In this document: piece after piece, positions 1-12,656 of the stretch | Numbering within the stretch: position 1 is the stretch's first letter | Layout: each line of letters opens with the position of its first letter | Notes under the pieces: generated by a model | Told to the model about the DNA's origin: nothing | Databases searched by the model: none | What the model saw: only the letters and a program-made list of their open reading frames with translations | NCBI GenBank assembly: GCA_037074765.1 | Contig: JBAMDO010000184.1 | Location: 51,967-115,966 of the forward strand | Direction of reading: 5' to 3' | DNA from: Mansonella perstans | Lineage: Eukaryota > Nematoda > Chromadorea > Rhabditida > Onchocercidae | DNA: 64,000 nt | Translations under genes and position numbers: made by a program

Positions 1-114
1 GTTATACTTTAAATTAATAATTTTGCTTTTGAATTTAATTAAATTTTTTTATCTTGCAATTTTTTTTTCTTCTTTAAAGTGTTCTTTATAAAATAAAAAG
101 AATTTAATTTTTAG

Positions 115-3091
115 GAAATTGAAATTGTTAGAAAATACCGATGGTAATTTATGTCGTGCAACTGAAGAGCGTACATATCGTTTAACGGTGAAATTATGTC
201 CACCACCAGAAGATCCGCTATTTACGCTTTGTTCAGCATTTTCAAAATCTGTTTGGCAAAAAGATTACTGGCAAAAGCAAGGTGCTGTTGATATTTGGAT
301 GAAATTTTATGAACGAGGCGAAACAAGACCTGAGATAAGTTATCAATGGTTTTTTTTTTTGCTATAACCAATTAAGCTTAGATTTTGTATTATCACTAAT
401 TAAGCCTAGATTCTGTTATCGCCAATTAAATTCAAATTAATTTCAATAAAAATTAATCAATTTGCAATCAGTGAATTATAACCTGAATTATATATAATTT
501 GAGGGCAGTTAAGATTTAACAAAAAAAAATGTGGGCGATGATTTTAATTTTACGAAAAAAACAGTTAAAAGCCAAAAAAAAGAATGCATTATCAGTTTAT
601 TTTCTTTTTTTGAATTTTTGAATTAATAATTTTTAGATGGAAAAAGAATTCTTTGCACAATTAGACAATCCATTGCTTGGCAAGGCATTTAAATTAGCAA
701 TGATAGCTGAATGGCTTGCTGCAAATAGTATCGATGTAAGTTTGTATTATTATTAAATTTACCATTCTTTTTTTTACTACTATTATTATTTTTATTATTA
801 TTAAATAATATTGATGAAGTGCAAAATTTTCAAAATTTATATTATCAAATTTATCTTATCACAATTTCTTATCGCTATTATTACTGCTGTTATTATTATT
901 GCTATTGTTCTTAATTATTATAATTACTATTATTATTTAACAATTAAAATTACGAAATTTTCATTGATAATATTTTGTTGAGTAGAAGGAAAACAAAAAA
1001 AGAAATGGAATTTATAAAAATACGCAATTACACTCATCCAGAAAAATAATGATGATAACAGTGATAATAAGAGGTGGAGGATAAAATGACATTTTTACTT
1101 TGCATGACTTTTTTAAAAACTTGATATATAACCTAAAAAAAGATTTTCCAATTATTTCTGATAAATTTAACTTTTAATTATCTAATGTATTTATATTAAT
1201 TGGACAAAGAATAAGCTGACATATTATATGACACTAATGTTTTTATAAACTGATATATTCTATAACGCAAATCTACATCATTCTATGATGCAATGTTAAA
1301 AACATAAATTAATTTACTTGTTAATTTTAATTAGTCCAATTTTAAATTACTAGCAGTTTCTATTATTGATAGTAAAGTAAATCACTGTATACAATCAACT
1401 GCAATTAGATATGCAAGATTAATAATTAATTGTTTGTTATGTGTTCATAAAATAAGAAATAAAATATATCAATAACCAATTACATATTTATTGAACATAT
1501 TAATTGGAACTTGATTATTTAATCGGTTACTCATCATTAAAACTCATTAAAGCAAGCAAACGTTTAGATTTTAACGATCGTACTTTTAATTGAATTTTTA
1601 TGTTTTCCTATAAACAATGCTATATCAATTTAAATGAATAATTAATAATGGTCATAGTTTAGACTGACCATGAACTTAATTAAGATTTAATGCAACTTAT
1701 AAATAACAATATTTTAATTTAAATAAACAATTAAGTAAAAGTTGGATAGCTTAGACGATCGTGCTTTTAATTAAATTTTTTGACATCTATGAAAATACTT
1801 CAATTTAAAACGAATTTAATTCGAATATTAGAAACCATTTTTGGAAAATTTCATTGCAGGTAAAACATCGATTATAGCTCAAAATGATTTACACTTGAAT
1901 AGTTATTAATTAATTTTCATTTTTCCAGCAAGGTTCCTATACTCCAACGAATTCTGAACTGTTGGAATATTGGGTGACGAAACGGGTGCCGGATCGTTTA
2001 CTTGCTTGTCAACATGCAGTTATAGACTATGAAATTGAAGGTGCTAAAGTGAAAACGAATTTATTATTTGAAGCTGCTACTACAGCTAATTCAGTATGTT
2101 CTTTTTTCTTTAAAAAAAAAAGTTGAAAATCTTTTTCGAAAAATTCCATTTTATTTTTAATTTAAAGCAAAAAACTTTTTTCACTAAAAAAAGCGGATAC
2201 ATATTGGACAAATTTTTAAGAAAAATAAATTAAAAATTTATGAGTGGAAAAAGAAAAAGATGTACCTTAAATTTCGATTACAATTTTTGTTATTATTCTC
2301 AAGCAACTTCCTTAAGCTTAATTTTTTTTAAATTTAATTTTATGTTTAAAATATTTATGAAAATAAAGTAAAATATATTTTTCCGTAGTTATAAAAAAAT
2401 TGATTATGATTAGTCAATATTAAAAAAAAAAATAATATTTCTTATTGAAAAAAACAAAACAATAAGTTACAAAAATATATCAATTAAATTTCGGTAAAAA
2501 ACTTCTACTTCATTTTTTATCCTAATTTTTACCGGAATTTTTGTCGTAATTTTTATCGTAATTTTGAAAATTATCGTATTAATCCAATTTCATGCTATGT
2601 AACAAAAAAAAAAAAATTTATTGATTTCAGTTTCCAAATATATTCAAGGATAAAAGATGTAGCGCATTTGAGAAACTTCAAGAAACCCGATTTCAAGCTG
2701 AGGCAACAGAACACAAGCGTAACAATGGTCGTTCAAATATTCTTACCGGTTTAAGCAATTTTTTTAGCAATATTAACAATAACGGAAGGTGATCAATCAT
2801 TAATTACAGTAATTGGCAAAAATTAATTAATGAAAAATGTCAGGAAAAAAGTATGATTGCTATTTTTAACTTATAGAAATGTTTAAAAAATTTCCCAGAA
2901 ATTGTTCATTTGTTCATTTAAATGCTTATCATCATAATATATGACATTTTTATTCACGTTTTTTTTCGCTGTCACTTCTCTCTTAAACTTTTTCGTTGAC
3001 ATTGGAAATTACTAATATTTTTGTATTTTTAATTTCTAGCATGCATTTGATGGCCAATAATTCTGCTTCTGTTTTTCCCGGGTGTACCTAA
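115..3091 (+). CDS. Unrecognised conserved-looking protein, 3' five exons only
   Basis: I do not recognise this protein. Five exons join in one frame: 115-334, 637-735, 1929-2093, 2631-2788 and 3040-3091 (TAA at 3089-3091). The last four junctions agree in phase and use ordinary sites (GTAAGT after 735, TTTCCAG before 1929, GTATGT after 2093, TTTCAG before 2631, TTTCTAG before 3040). The piece encodes about 230 residues and begins inside a codon, so the N-terminus lies left of the window. The first part has a run of charged and aromatic residues (PPEDPLFTLCSAFSKSVWQK), the middle is helix-like (LGKAFKLAMIAEWLAANSID), and the end is Asn/Ser-rich. I see no signal peptide or membrane segment. 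The oddity is the donor after 334, which reads GAG|ATAAGT where GTAAGT is expected. The frame is open on both sides, so the gene is either damaged there or the base is an error. Exons are secure; function is unknown. Confidence 0.72.
335..340 (+). other. Non-canonical AT donor (ATAAGT) at an otherwise good exon end
   Basis: Coding frame and phase require the exon to end at 334. The intron then starts ATAAGT, one base away from GTAAGT. The nearest GT (339-340) would end the exon in phase 1 and break the frame of the next exon, which starts at 637 after TTTTTAG. Confidence 0.5.
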
Positions 3092-3137
3092 AATGTTTCT
3101 CTGTTTAGGTATTGTTGGCCTTATGATTATAATCTTG

Positions 3138-3180
3138 CAATTACATATATATATATATACATTATATATATATGTAATTG
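3138..3180. repeat. AT microsatellite in an 18-bp-arm inverted repeat
   Basis: CAATTACATATATATATA (3138-3155) pairs with its reverse complement at 3163-3180 around a 7-base loop. It lies about 50 bp after the stop of the left gene, so it may fall in its 3' UTR. Confidence 0.75.
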
Positions 3181-5215
3181 TATATATATATATTATTGTT
3201 CTCGATTTGTATTTATATTGTAAGAACTTTTGGACTCTTGCCAAAGGTCAAAGTAGAAATCAATTTAATCAAGCACCATATTGTCATCCCGCCTTTAACT
3301 TTTTTCCATTCATGCTTTTCATCTTATCCAGAATAATTAAAATCAAATTGTTATGTTATGTCCTAAAATTATTCGTAAGTTTGATTTTCAATGTATTCAT
3401 TTGGCTTAATTATTGCTTTCAAATTTGCATTTACAAACTTTTGTATTTTGATTTTAATTTTTCAAAAATTTTTTTTAATGATCACTAATTAGCTCATTTT
3501 TTCGAATATACCTAAATATTTCTTTAGACATTTTTTTTTTCGTCACATTTTATCGCTATATACTTCAACAACAGTAATTAATCATTTTTTCGGGTATACC
3601 CAAATATTTAGTAATATTCTTCTTCAGTCTTTTCTTTTTTTTTTGTCATTTTTGAGGTTGAAATTAAAGTATGATAAATTCTTAACATAATTAGGGAAAT
3701 TATCAAGTTTTAGTAAGTTAAATCAGATATTTTTTTCCTTCTCTATTGTTTCTTTATATTATAATTTTTATGTAATATTTATGGAATTAAAAAAATATAT
3801 AATTTGATTTTATTTCAACGATTACTTTAACGATTGGTTTTAAAGCTATGAAATGATAACAGATGTAATAGCGCATGAAAAAAAATAGAGGAATTTTTTT
3901 TCTTTTCTAAAAGAATATTAAATAAATCAGACAAAGATTTGTTACATTCCGATTCTGATAATCAGGCACATTCCGGATTATATTTCCAATGGTTCAGTCA
4001 ATAGAGCAAACATTTGTTTAATTAGAAATTATCATTTATGCAAAAAAAAATTCTTTTGACGATGCTTAATACACTTAATTTTATTCAGTGTATTTACTAA
4101 TTTTTTTTCAATTCTCAATAATCATTTTTATAATCTTCTCAGTAATATTAGTATTATCCCTATTAATCAAATCATTCAATTGGTAAAAAAGTATTTAATT
4201 CAATTTTGACTTGGAAAAATATTCAGTTCGATTTTTCAAATAATTCAATTTTACCGCAGTATAAAATTTTCCAGTCATTTCAATACTTAAAAAAAAAAAA
4301 AAAAAAATTCTCCAGTGAATGTTTGATGTTGGAAAACTTCAAATTAAAATTGCATTGCACATTTTATTGATTGTCTTTTCATCATTTTTATGTTTTATTT
4401 CTTTCGCTATGATAAAAAATTAAATGAAGAAAATTTTTCAATTAAAAAAAATGTTTTGATAAGAATTTCATTGCACATTTTATTTACTAATTTAATAATT
4501 CACAATAACGTTTTCTCTCATTCCATTTTTTTTACGTTTGAAATGAATAATTTAGTCAGTGTGTGCGCACACACACATACACATACAAATCTATGAAGTA
4601 TCAATAACAAATAAAAAACCTTGATGGAACATAAAAAAAAGCCTCTATCGATTCTGTTAAATAATATGAAATGATCTATGAACGAACATCCATCTAATTC
4701 ATTATTATTTACTAATAATTCAATTTTAATTTTTTTTCCAATTGAACAAAAATTACAAATTAATTACTTGTGTGACAAAAATATTTAACGCCATACTTTG
4801 AAATTAAAAAACACACTTTTTTTTTTGAAATTGATTATTTTTTTCTTATTTTTGGTGAGGAAAGAATATGAAAAATTGTAATGTATTGGAAGATGAAGTA
4901 CATCAAAATTGATTTTTCCAAATCATTTTGAAATTGACTATAGCATCAGTATGTCTGATCAAAAAATGTGTGTAAATTTTCAGTGACAATGTTAAAATAA
5001 ATTTGATTATGCAAAGGCGGAAAAATATTTTAAAATCTCACATTGGAATACGATATTTAAATGAATAAACAAGAAGTTTGAATTTTTCACATTATTTTAA
5101 CACTTTCATTTAATTGATAATAATGTGGTAAATAATTTTGTGTCAAAATTATTCGATTATCTGCTCCTATCACTTAATTTTTAAATCACTAACAGATGAT
5201 CCTTATGGCCATATA

Positions 5216-5460
5216 ATTTGTACCAATGATCCTTCATTTTATTGTGATTTAACCATGTAATGTACCAATGATCATTCATTTTATCGTGATATAACCACAT
5301 AGTGTAATCACCATTCATTTTATCGTGATATAACCATGTTGTATACCAATGATCATTCATTTTATCATGATATAACAATGTGATGTACCAATGATCAGTC
5401 ATTTTTCGAGATATAACATGTTGTATACCAATGATCATTCATTTTATTGTGATATAACGT
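5216..5460. repeat. 42-bp minisatellite, about six imperfect copies
   Basis: The unit has a core resembling CCAATGATCATTCATTTTAT followed by a CGTGATATAACCATG-like half. It recurs roughly every 42 bases with substitutions and some shortened copies. Because 42 is a multiple of 3, the minus strand stays open as a 14-residue repeating peptide; I do not call it a gene. Confidence 0.75.
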
Positions 5461-6019
5461 GATATAAGATTTTATCGTGATATGATCATATAACACAGTG
5501 ATAGACCATATCACATGTATCGATCATTTTTCATCTTCATCATATTTTGCTGATTTCATCGTTGACACATTCACAGACATACAAGACAAACATTCACATA
5601 ATAAATCTATCAATTGTTTCATACCATATATCACCATTATGATTAATGCACTCTTTATTTAATGTGAATTTTTATCATTTTAATCGATTGCAATAAAATT
5701 ATGTTTAATTCAATTTTATTTCTTACCATTTTTTATTATACTTTTGACATTTGACCGCTCGTTGTTTATCAGTAATCAAATTACCACAATAATTATTTGC
5801 CTATTTCATCTCTTTTACTTTTACTATTATAAACAAATTACATAAACAAATGAATAAGTGATAAATGATAAACAAATGACAAGCAAATGATTGAATCATC
5901 TATATGGAATCTATTTGTCATCTGGTAATGATAAAATTGATTTCTGTTAACTACACTATTATTTATTCATAGAAATATTTAAAATGAATATAATTTCAAG
6001 AGGAAATAAATTAATATAT

Positions 6020-6052
6020 TTTCTTGTCTCTTTCTCTCTCTCTCTCTCTCTT
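6020..6052. repeat. CT microsatellite
   Basis: An interrupted (TC)n tract. Shorter CT or GA tracts recur at about 6257, 6507, 6636, 6738 and 6878, which makes 6.0-6.9 kb a cluster of such repeats. Confidence 0.8.
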
Positions 6053-6554
6053 TGTTCCTTCTTCTTTTATTTCCACAGCTGTAAAAATAAAAAATCAATG
6101 AATTCATTATTTCGAAAAATTTCTCATTTCTAGCATTACTCATATGTATTTGTGTAATCATGAAATGAATCATTGATTGATGAAAAAAAAAAATGCGACA
6201 CAGAACATAAATGGGTTTAAATGTGTGGAAAATTTTAAACTCTGAATAGTTTAGATTCTCTCTCTCTCCCACTGAGCAATTTAAATCCTGATATAAAGAC
6301 TGACCTTGACCCTCTCACATCTGAACAGTATAGATCCTAACAAAAAGATTAAATCTATAAATAGTTTTAAATGTATGGATGAATTTTGGATATTAAATAT
6401 TTATTTAACGATACATAGATCAATAAATGAGTTTAGATATATTAGATGTATTTAGATTCTAAAACACTTGATGTAAAAGCTATATACATAGATCAATAAT
6501 GATAATAAGAGAGAGAGAGAGAAAAAAAAAACGAATGAAATATTAAGTTTAAAA

Positions 6555-6592
6555 ATGAAAATGAAAAATTTGTACAAATTTTTCATTTTCAT
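6555..6592. repeat. Perfect 38-bp palindrome
   Basis: The left arm at 6555-6573 (ATGAAAATGAAAAATTTGT) is followed with no spacer by its exact reverse complement at 6574-6592. It sits at the left edge of the three-copy repeat that follows. Confidence 0.85.
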
Positions 6593-6920
6593 CAAAATAA
6601 TTTCCCAAATATACTTTTTTCTTTTTTTTCTTTCTCTCTCTTCGTTCTCTTTTTTTTTGGGAAATTTCAATTAAATAAAAATTACTAATTCTTCATTTGC
6701 ATCAAAATAACTTTCCAAATATACTTTTTCTTTTTTTTCTCTCTCTCTCTTCGCTCTTTTTTTTTTTTTTTGTTTTTTTTGGGAAATTTTAATTAAATAA
6801 AAATTACAGATTCTTCATTTTCATCAAAATAATTTCCAAACATATTTTCTCTTTTTTTTTATCTTCCTCTCTTATTATCATCTCTCTCTCTTTTCACTTT
6901 TTTTTTTTTTTGGAAAATTT
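6580..6920. repeat. Three tandem copies of a ~120-bp AT/CT-rich repeat
   Basis: Copies start near 6580, 6690 and 6812. Each has a TTCATTTTCATCAAAATAA-like segment, then CCAAATATA, a T/C tract with (TC)n, and a GGGAAATTTCAATTAAAT-like segment. The copies differ mainly in the length of the pyrimidine tract. Confidence 0.7.
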
Positions 6921-7137
6921 TGGTCAAATGGAAACTGTGCAATTAACATGTCATCAATAATATAAATTTAATTCGATGATTATTGTTATATTGTATTAAT
7001 TGATTGATTGAAATTTACATAATTAACTCTGTGATAAATTTTGTCGTCTAATCAATAATTATATTTATTTTCTGTTCTTTGTTTTTTTCCTTTTTTTTGG
7101 TAAGATTTTAATTCAATAAAAAATATACAACTAAAAC

Positions 7138-7352
7138 TAATCGTATAAACTAAACCTACTTAACAATGTATAGATAGATTGATTGTTTTTGAACTAATCT
7201 AATCGTACCAAATAAACTTACTTAACAATGTACTGATTGATTGACTCGATTTGAGATAATGATCATTTATTATATATAATAATGAGATAGTATAAAATAA
7301 AAATAATAATCGTATAAAATAAACTTACTTAACAATGTATTGATTGATTGAT
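7138..7352. repeat. Three spaced copies of a ~48-bp repeat
   Basis: TAATCGTAT/CAAA.TAAAC.TACTTAACAATGTA followed by GATTGATTG-type sequence occurs at about 7138, 7198 and 7305. Spacing is uneven. Confidence 0.65.
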
Positions 7353-7794
7353 TGATATTTATATAACAATGATTACAACCGACAAAAGTCATTAATGATG
7401 ATCTATTCATTCATTTTAATGCATTGTCATTTATTTCATTTTTTTTTTCCTTTTTTATTTTTATATTTCATTTTATTATCTATCCATACTTGCGGTTTTA
7501 GCTTTTTGATTTGTTCATTTGAATCACTGCGATTTTTTTTTCTTAGAGCTAAATAAACATCTCGAAAAATGATAGGAAAAAAGAAATTGTTAACAATTTA
7601 ATTTTTTCAATGATAAATTGATAATTTGAGCTGATAAAGTTGTTTGCTCATGAAATGATAGATTGTGATGAGATGATGAAGATGATAATGCTTATTTACA
7701 TCATTTTTTGGGAAAAAAGAATAAAAGAAGAAAAGAGATAATCTATGGTATTATTTTTAAATTCATGATAATATTGCTAGCATTTCAAAAATGT

Positions 7795-7965
7795 TCATAA
7801 TAGCAATGGTAATGATAATGACAATAATCATAATACTGATAATGATAATGTTTAACTAGCGTACAAAAAAAGAAGAAAAATTGCGAAGTGAATATGAAAG
7901 AAATAATAATGATAACGGTAATGATGATGATGATGACAATAATGATAATGATAATGATAATGAAT
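7795..7965. repeat. GATAAT/GATGAT microsatellite region
   Basis: Imperfect runs of GATAAT, GATGAT and ACAATAAT lie on both sides of a short unique block. Confidence 0.7.
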
Positions 7966-8317
7966 GGTTAGTCCATAAAAAAATGATTATGAAAAAAAAA
8001 AAGGATTGAATAGATCAAAAGTTAATCATGTTGGGAATTAATTCAAATTTGACACTGAATATCTATTGTAATAATTAATCATCATTTCACACAAATATTG
8101 TTACCATTCATATTAGCATTATTTTTTTCAGTGATAATTTCGTCTGATTTTTTTTTTTTTTTTTTTAATTATAAAATTTATTTTGTATGCTTTTTTTTAA
8201 ACTATTTTGTTGGTTTTTTTTTTTCTTTTCTTTTCTTTTTTAAATGACTGTTTTAAATTTTACAATTTATTTATTAAAATCAATCTGAATGGTTAGTCCA
8301 TAAAAAAATGATTATGA
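7963..8317 (+). repeat. Pair of 31-bp direct repeats
   Basis: A near-identical segment beginning GAATGGTTAGTCCATAAAAA occurs at about 7963-7993 and 8288-8317. The sequence between the copies is T-rich. Confidence 0.7.
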
Positions 8318-8598
8318 AATTGATAGAAATAACATTGTATGATTTTAAAAAAGATTCATTTTTATTTTTCTCTTTCAACCACTATCGAACAAAATAAAAC
8401 CAATGATAATTAGCACCAATTTAAATATCTAAGAAATTAAGGTAAATATTTGCAGGTAATTATTTTATTTTTCTCATCACAATTCAAATAAATTATATTT
8501 CACGCGGGGTCATTTATCAATGCAAAAATCATTTTACTATTTTTCCCGCACTCATTTTAGCAGGTCTCATATATTCACTGTAAATTATTGCAAATTAT

Positions 8599-8645
8599 TG
8601 CCAGTTGAATCATAAGCAATTTAATGGCTTATGATTCAACTGGCA
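8599..8645. repeat. Hairpin: perfect 19-bp arms, 9-base loop
   Basis: TGCCAGTTGAATCATAAGC (8599-8617) is the exact reverse complement of 8627-8645. A T run follows the right arm. The arms are not simple sequence, unlike most nearby repeats. It could be a fold-back element or a small structured RNA; the sequence alone does not decide. Confidence 0.8.
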
Positions 8646-9307
8646 TTTTTTTTTTTCAAATGTTTTGCTTCTATTTTTTGTTAAAATTCATCAATTATTT
8701 TTTTTAATATAGTATGAATCATCATTGTTAAGCATTATTCATTGACTTTTTTTTTTTCCAATTGAAATTTGTTATTTTATATTGTTAAAACTAAAAATTT
8801 ATATTAGAGAAATACATAAAATGTATGATTCAATTAAATTAAAAAGATTAAAAAATTTGATTCAATTATTCATCCAAATTAATCATTTATGGGTAAAAAA
8901 TTTTTTTTTATCTGAAAAACTTTTTTATGTAAATAAATTAGCTAAACAAATTCTCTAAGTTTAATCAATTTATAAGTGTCAAATTTGAAAAAAAAAGAAA
9001 ACCTCAAAGAGAAACAAAATTATCAAAGAGAAAAACAATCAGGTTTATCGATATAAGTTAAATAAGTTATAGCTCGTAAATTGTGCCATTAGGGGGTTAA
9101 TAATGTTATGTGATTTAAATTGAAATATAAATTATTCAACAAAATTTTTAGTTTTAGTCTCATTTTTAGCAAATTAAACTTTAATGTAACTAACTTAAAT
9201 TACAGTATTTAATTCCTATAAGTTGAACAAATAAGTATATATATCATCAACAGTTAGTTATCTAAAAATTTTAATAAAAGTTTTTTTTTCTTACAATTCA
9301 ATATCAC

Positions 9308-9454
9308 CGTAATGCGTAATTTACATGTGTATACGTGTAAATTAACTTTAATTGTATTGTTTAATTTTGCTTAATTCATTTTACTTATCACACTGTTTAC
9401 TCCATTGATCATTCATTCAATTCACTTAAATGTTTACGTAAATTACGCATTACG
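9308..9454. repeat. Possible small MITE: 17-bp terminal inverted repeats, 147 bp overall
   Basis: CGTAATGCGTAATTTAC (9308-9324) matches the reverse complement of 9438-9454 exactly. Overall length and arms suit a miniature inverted-repeat element, but I see no target-site duplication beside it. Confidence 0.45.
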
Positions 9455-10501
9455 TGTACTAAGTATTGCTACGAGTCAATGTTTCCAAGAAAAACAGACT
9501 CGTCCTTAGAAAATCTTTGAGTATTATATCGATATGATCTGTTATTTTTCTCTCTGAAAAGTTATACGTATAATTTCTCGAATATTCTCTTTCGACTCTC
9601 GAATATTCTATCATACTTTACTTTTTTTTTCTTTTTTCATTCCTATTTCTCTCTGTTTGCTTCTCTTGGCATTACTGTATTTCTGAAATATATTGATATT
9701 AAAATGGTTTTATTATTTCTATCTTTCGATCTTTTGATTTTCTTTTATATATGTCAAATTTTATATAAGTTTACATAAATGTGTATGTTTATGTTGTTAT
9801 TCTATTTACACAACAAGTAATAATGAATTTATATAAAAATAAAATTTAATAAATACAAAAAAAAAGATTAAAAATGCCATTATCTTCTTTTTCTCTCTAA
9901 ACATTCTCTAAATACGAACTATTTTCCTCTTATATTTCGCAGTTGTTGATTTCGAGAAAATTAAAATATTAGCAAGGAAAATTGCACAATACGATAAATA
10001 TGGAAAACATATATAGAAATATAGGAAATAGATATTGAATTTTATTTTCATTTTAATTAATATTATTGGAAGTTTTGATTAAATTTAATTTTTAAATTTA
10101 ACCAAATTTGGAATTTTGTAATTTACAAATGTTACAAAGCAAAAGAAAAAAAAAAAAACATGTCGAAATGATGCTTAATTAACATAACATTAGTTCTAAT
10201 TAATTAAAAATCATAATACTATGAATTTTTTTGACTAGTTTATTTTGATAAAATTTTTTCATTACAGAATGATAATTTGAAAATATTGTAAATGTCAAAA
10301 TTGAATTAAGATAATTATTTTATAATAGTGATTTGGTAAGGTGTACAATATGAAATGAAGAATAGAAACAATGAATGATGAGTTTTTTTTTTTTTTCTTA
10401 AAAATTTTTTTTTTTATATGAATAATTTTTAAAGTAATAATTTGTGCAATTTATATGACATCATTTAGATAATAAATAACAAAGTGTTCAATTCTCGCAT
10501 T

Positions 10502-10506
<5 letters not shown>

Positions 10507-10533
<27 letters not shown>

Positions 10534-10534
10534 T
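10507..10534. repeat. Poly-T tract (28 T)
   Basis: An uninterrupted T run. Similar long runs occur at 42323-42351, 49223-49245 and 61159-61184, and a 34-base A run occurs at 22200-22233. Confidence 0.9.
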
Positions 10535-12656
10535 GAAGATTTCTGAAGAAAAATTGTTGAATTAACAACACACTATGTGAAAATGGGAAAAGAATTGACC
10601 GCTTAAACAAAGTACTTTTTTTCACATTTTTATCTATCGATTTCATCTTTCAAAGCAACAAACATAATCACAACTAACTGATGGTGCGACCACTAAAACT
10701 ATTTGCGGAGCTATTTCTATATCATATCAACGATACATGCATTTTTAGTGTATGTATATGCAAACATGTCCGATATCGTTGATACATATAAAATGTATGT
10801 ATGTGAATGTAGGAATATCTTATATTTGTGCATGCATATCGACATTAATTGCATATATTTGAATGTATGTGTGTGGATGTATATATGTGTGATGATTTAT
10901 GTGATGATCAGATTAAATGTGTCATTATGTATTGAGAAGAAAAGAATGTTTTTATATTTTACCACATATAAATATGTAGTTATTGAGAATTAATTCATAC
11001 TTAGTCTATTTTGGCCTTAAAAATATTTAGAAATTAAATATAATCATATTATGTCTATTATATATGAACTAATAAATTACTACAATTTCTAAAAGTTATA
11101 TCATTCAAAATTTAGGTCAATTTTATTTTGTAAAAGAAATTTTTTTTTTTTTTTATTGAATAAGCTTTGATAAAATAAAACCAGCATATATTGTTAATTT
11201 GTATAAAATTTATTTTCTTTTTTTTGAAAAATTTAATCAGTTATTTTGTTTTTATTGTTACTTGAAATTTCTACAAAAATTTCTCAAAAAAATCATAAAG
11301 TAATAAAAAATGAATGAGTATGAATAGAAAAAGATATTTGTTGTATTGTACGTTTCAGTTTAGTTTTTTTTTTCTCTCAAATTTTGTTATATTTATTTCG
11401 AAGTTTTGGAAATCAATTTTTTGTTTTTAATTTTAAGAAAAATGAAATTTGTACAATTATTTGGTTATGGTTTTAAAAATAAAAAAGAAAAGAAAAAACT
11501 TTCATCGTATTTTCTTTCTTTTATTTTTTTTTTTTTTTTTTTTTGCTTCCTTTCTTCCATTCATATTCATTTCACTAAAAATTCTTTTCATTAAATTTCA
11601 ACATTTAGAAAATAATTGAAAATTATTTTACAAAAGTTTATATTTAGTTGTTGATTAATATTTCTATTCTTCCTCCTCCTCTCCCTTTGTCTCTCTTTTT
11701 CTCTCTTTCTCTTCCATTCTCTTCAAATCTTTGTTGTTTTGTTTTACATTGTTTTGTTTGTATCGGAAAAAGTTTTTTAAAGCCATTTAATTATTTATAG
11801 TTATTCATTCCTTACTATCATTATTTATCATCGTTATCATTTATCTATCATAGATCATTTACTTCATTGTTTTATCACTATATAATCTTTTTTTTCTTTT
11901 TTTAAGTTAGTAGTGTCGAACTTTGAAAATTTTATTGAATTCAATAATTTAAAAAAAAAGTTTAATATTGAAATTTTAGCTTTTTTTGCTTTAATGTTTG
12001 CATATTAATGAAAACATTAATAATTTATGTGCCATTTCTAGGTCATAATTATATAAATTTGATTTTATAGAGCTGTTGATGAAATTCTTCCTTTTTATTA
12101 ATTGAATTCTTGAATTACTGTACTTATAAACTAACATGCATTACAAATGGTAAATATTTTTACAAAATCAGTATTATATAATAAATTTGAAAGTTTTTTT
12201 ATCACAAAGCATATTTTTATGATACAATGTAACTTTAGCAGTTTCATCATGTTAATTTTAGTGTAATTAACATTTAACAAAATTGATAGTATAATCATTT
12301 TGATAATGATCAAATATTTGATATTTCTGATTGATTTGCTGGATTAATTTCGACATTAATTTATTACTGATGATAAGCTATCATTTATTTATTCCAGATA
12401 CATTTATAATTGCATACGAGTTTATTTGTATTATCACTTGCTTACCATAATTGCGAACAGTACCGACGGTATTATCAGTAACACCATTCGAAGAGGATTG
12501 ATCAGACGAACGTTTCATACGCTATCGATTTTGTACCGTATCAATTTTTTCATCCCTTTCCTCTTTTGATTCTTTTCCTTCTCTTATCAGTGCATTAGCA
12601 CATCATTACATGGAACGATTATAATATATCATCTCAATTGTGTGATCTGAAACAGA

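Larger units (their letters stand above)
3092..12656. other. Gene-poor AT-rich stretch with simple and tandem repeats
   Basis: I find no exon set with consistent phases here. The stretch holds the 3' flank of the left gene, AT and CT microsatellites, a 42-bp minisatellite, three copies of a ~120-bp repeat, a perfect palindrome, two longer inverted repeats and long A/T runs, listed separately. Its right end should hold the promoter of the yolk receptor gene; I see no clear TATA or initiator there. Confidence 0.6.

Noticed and set aside
3093..3488. 131-codon plus-strand ORF
   Set aside because: It runs through an AT microsatellite and AT-rich sequence, gives an Ile/Tyr/Leu-only composition, and starts just after the stop of the left gene.
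10703..10993. 96-codon plus-strand ORF with many Cys and Tyr
   Set aside because: It is driven by TGTATG/ATATGT repeats and an 11-bp inverted repeat (10725-10735/10774-10784), with no splice or homology support.
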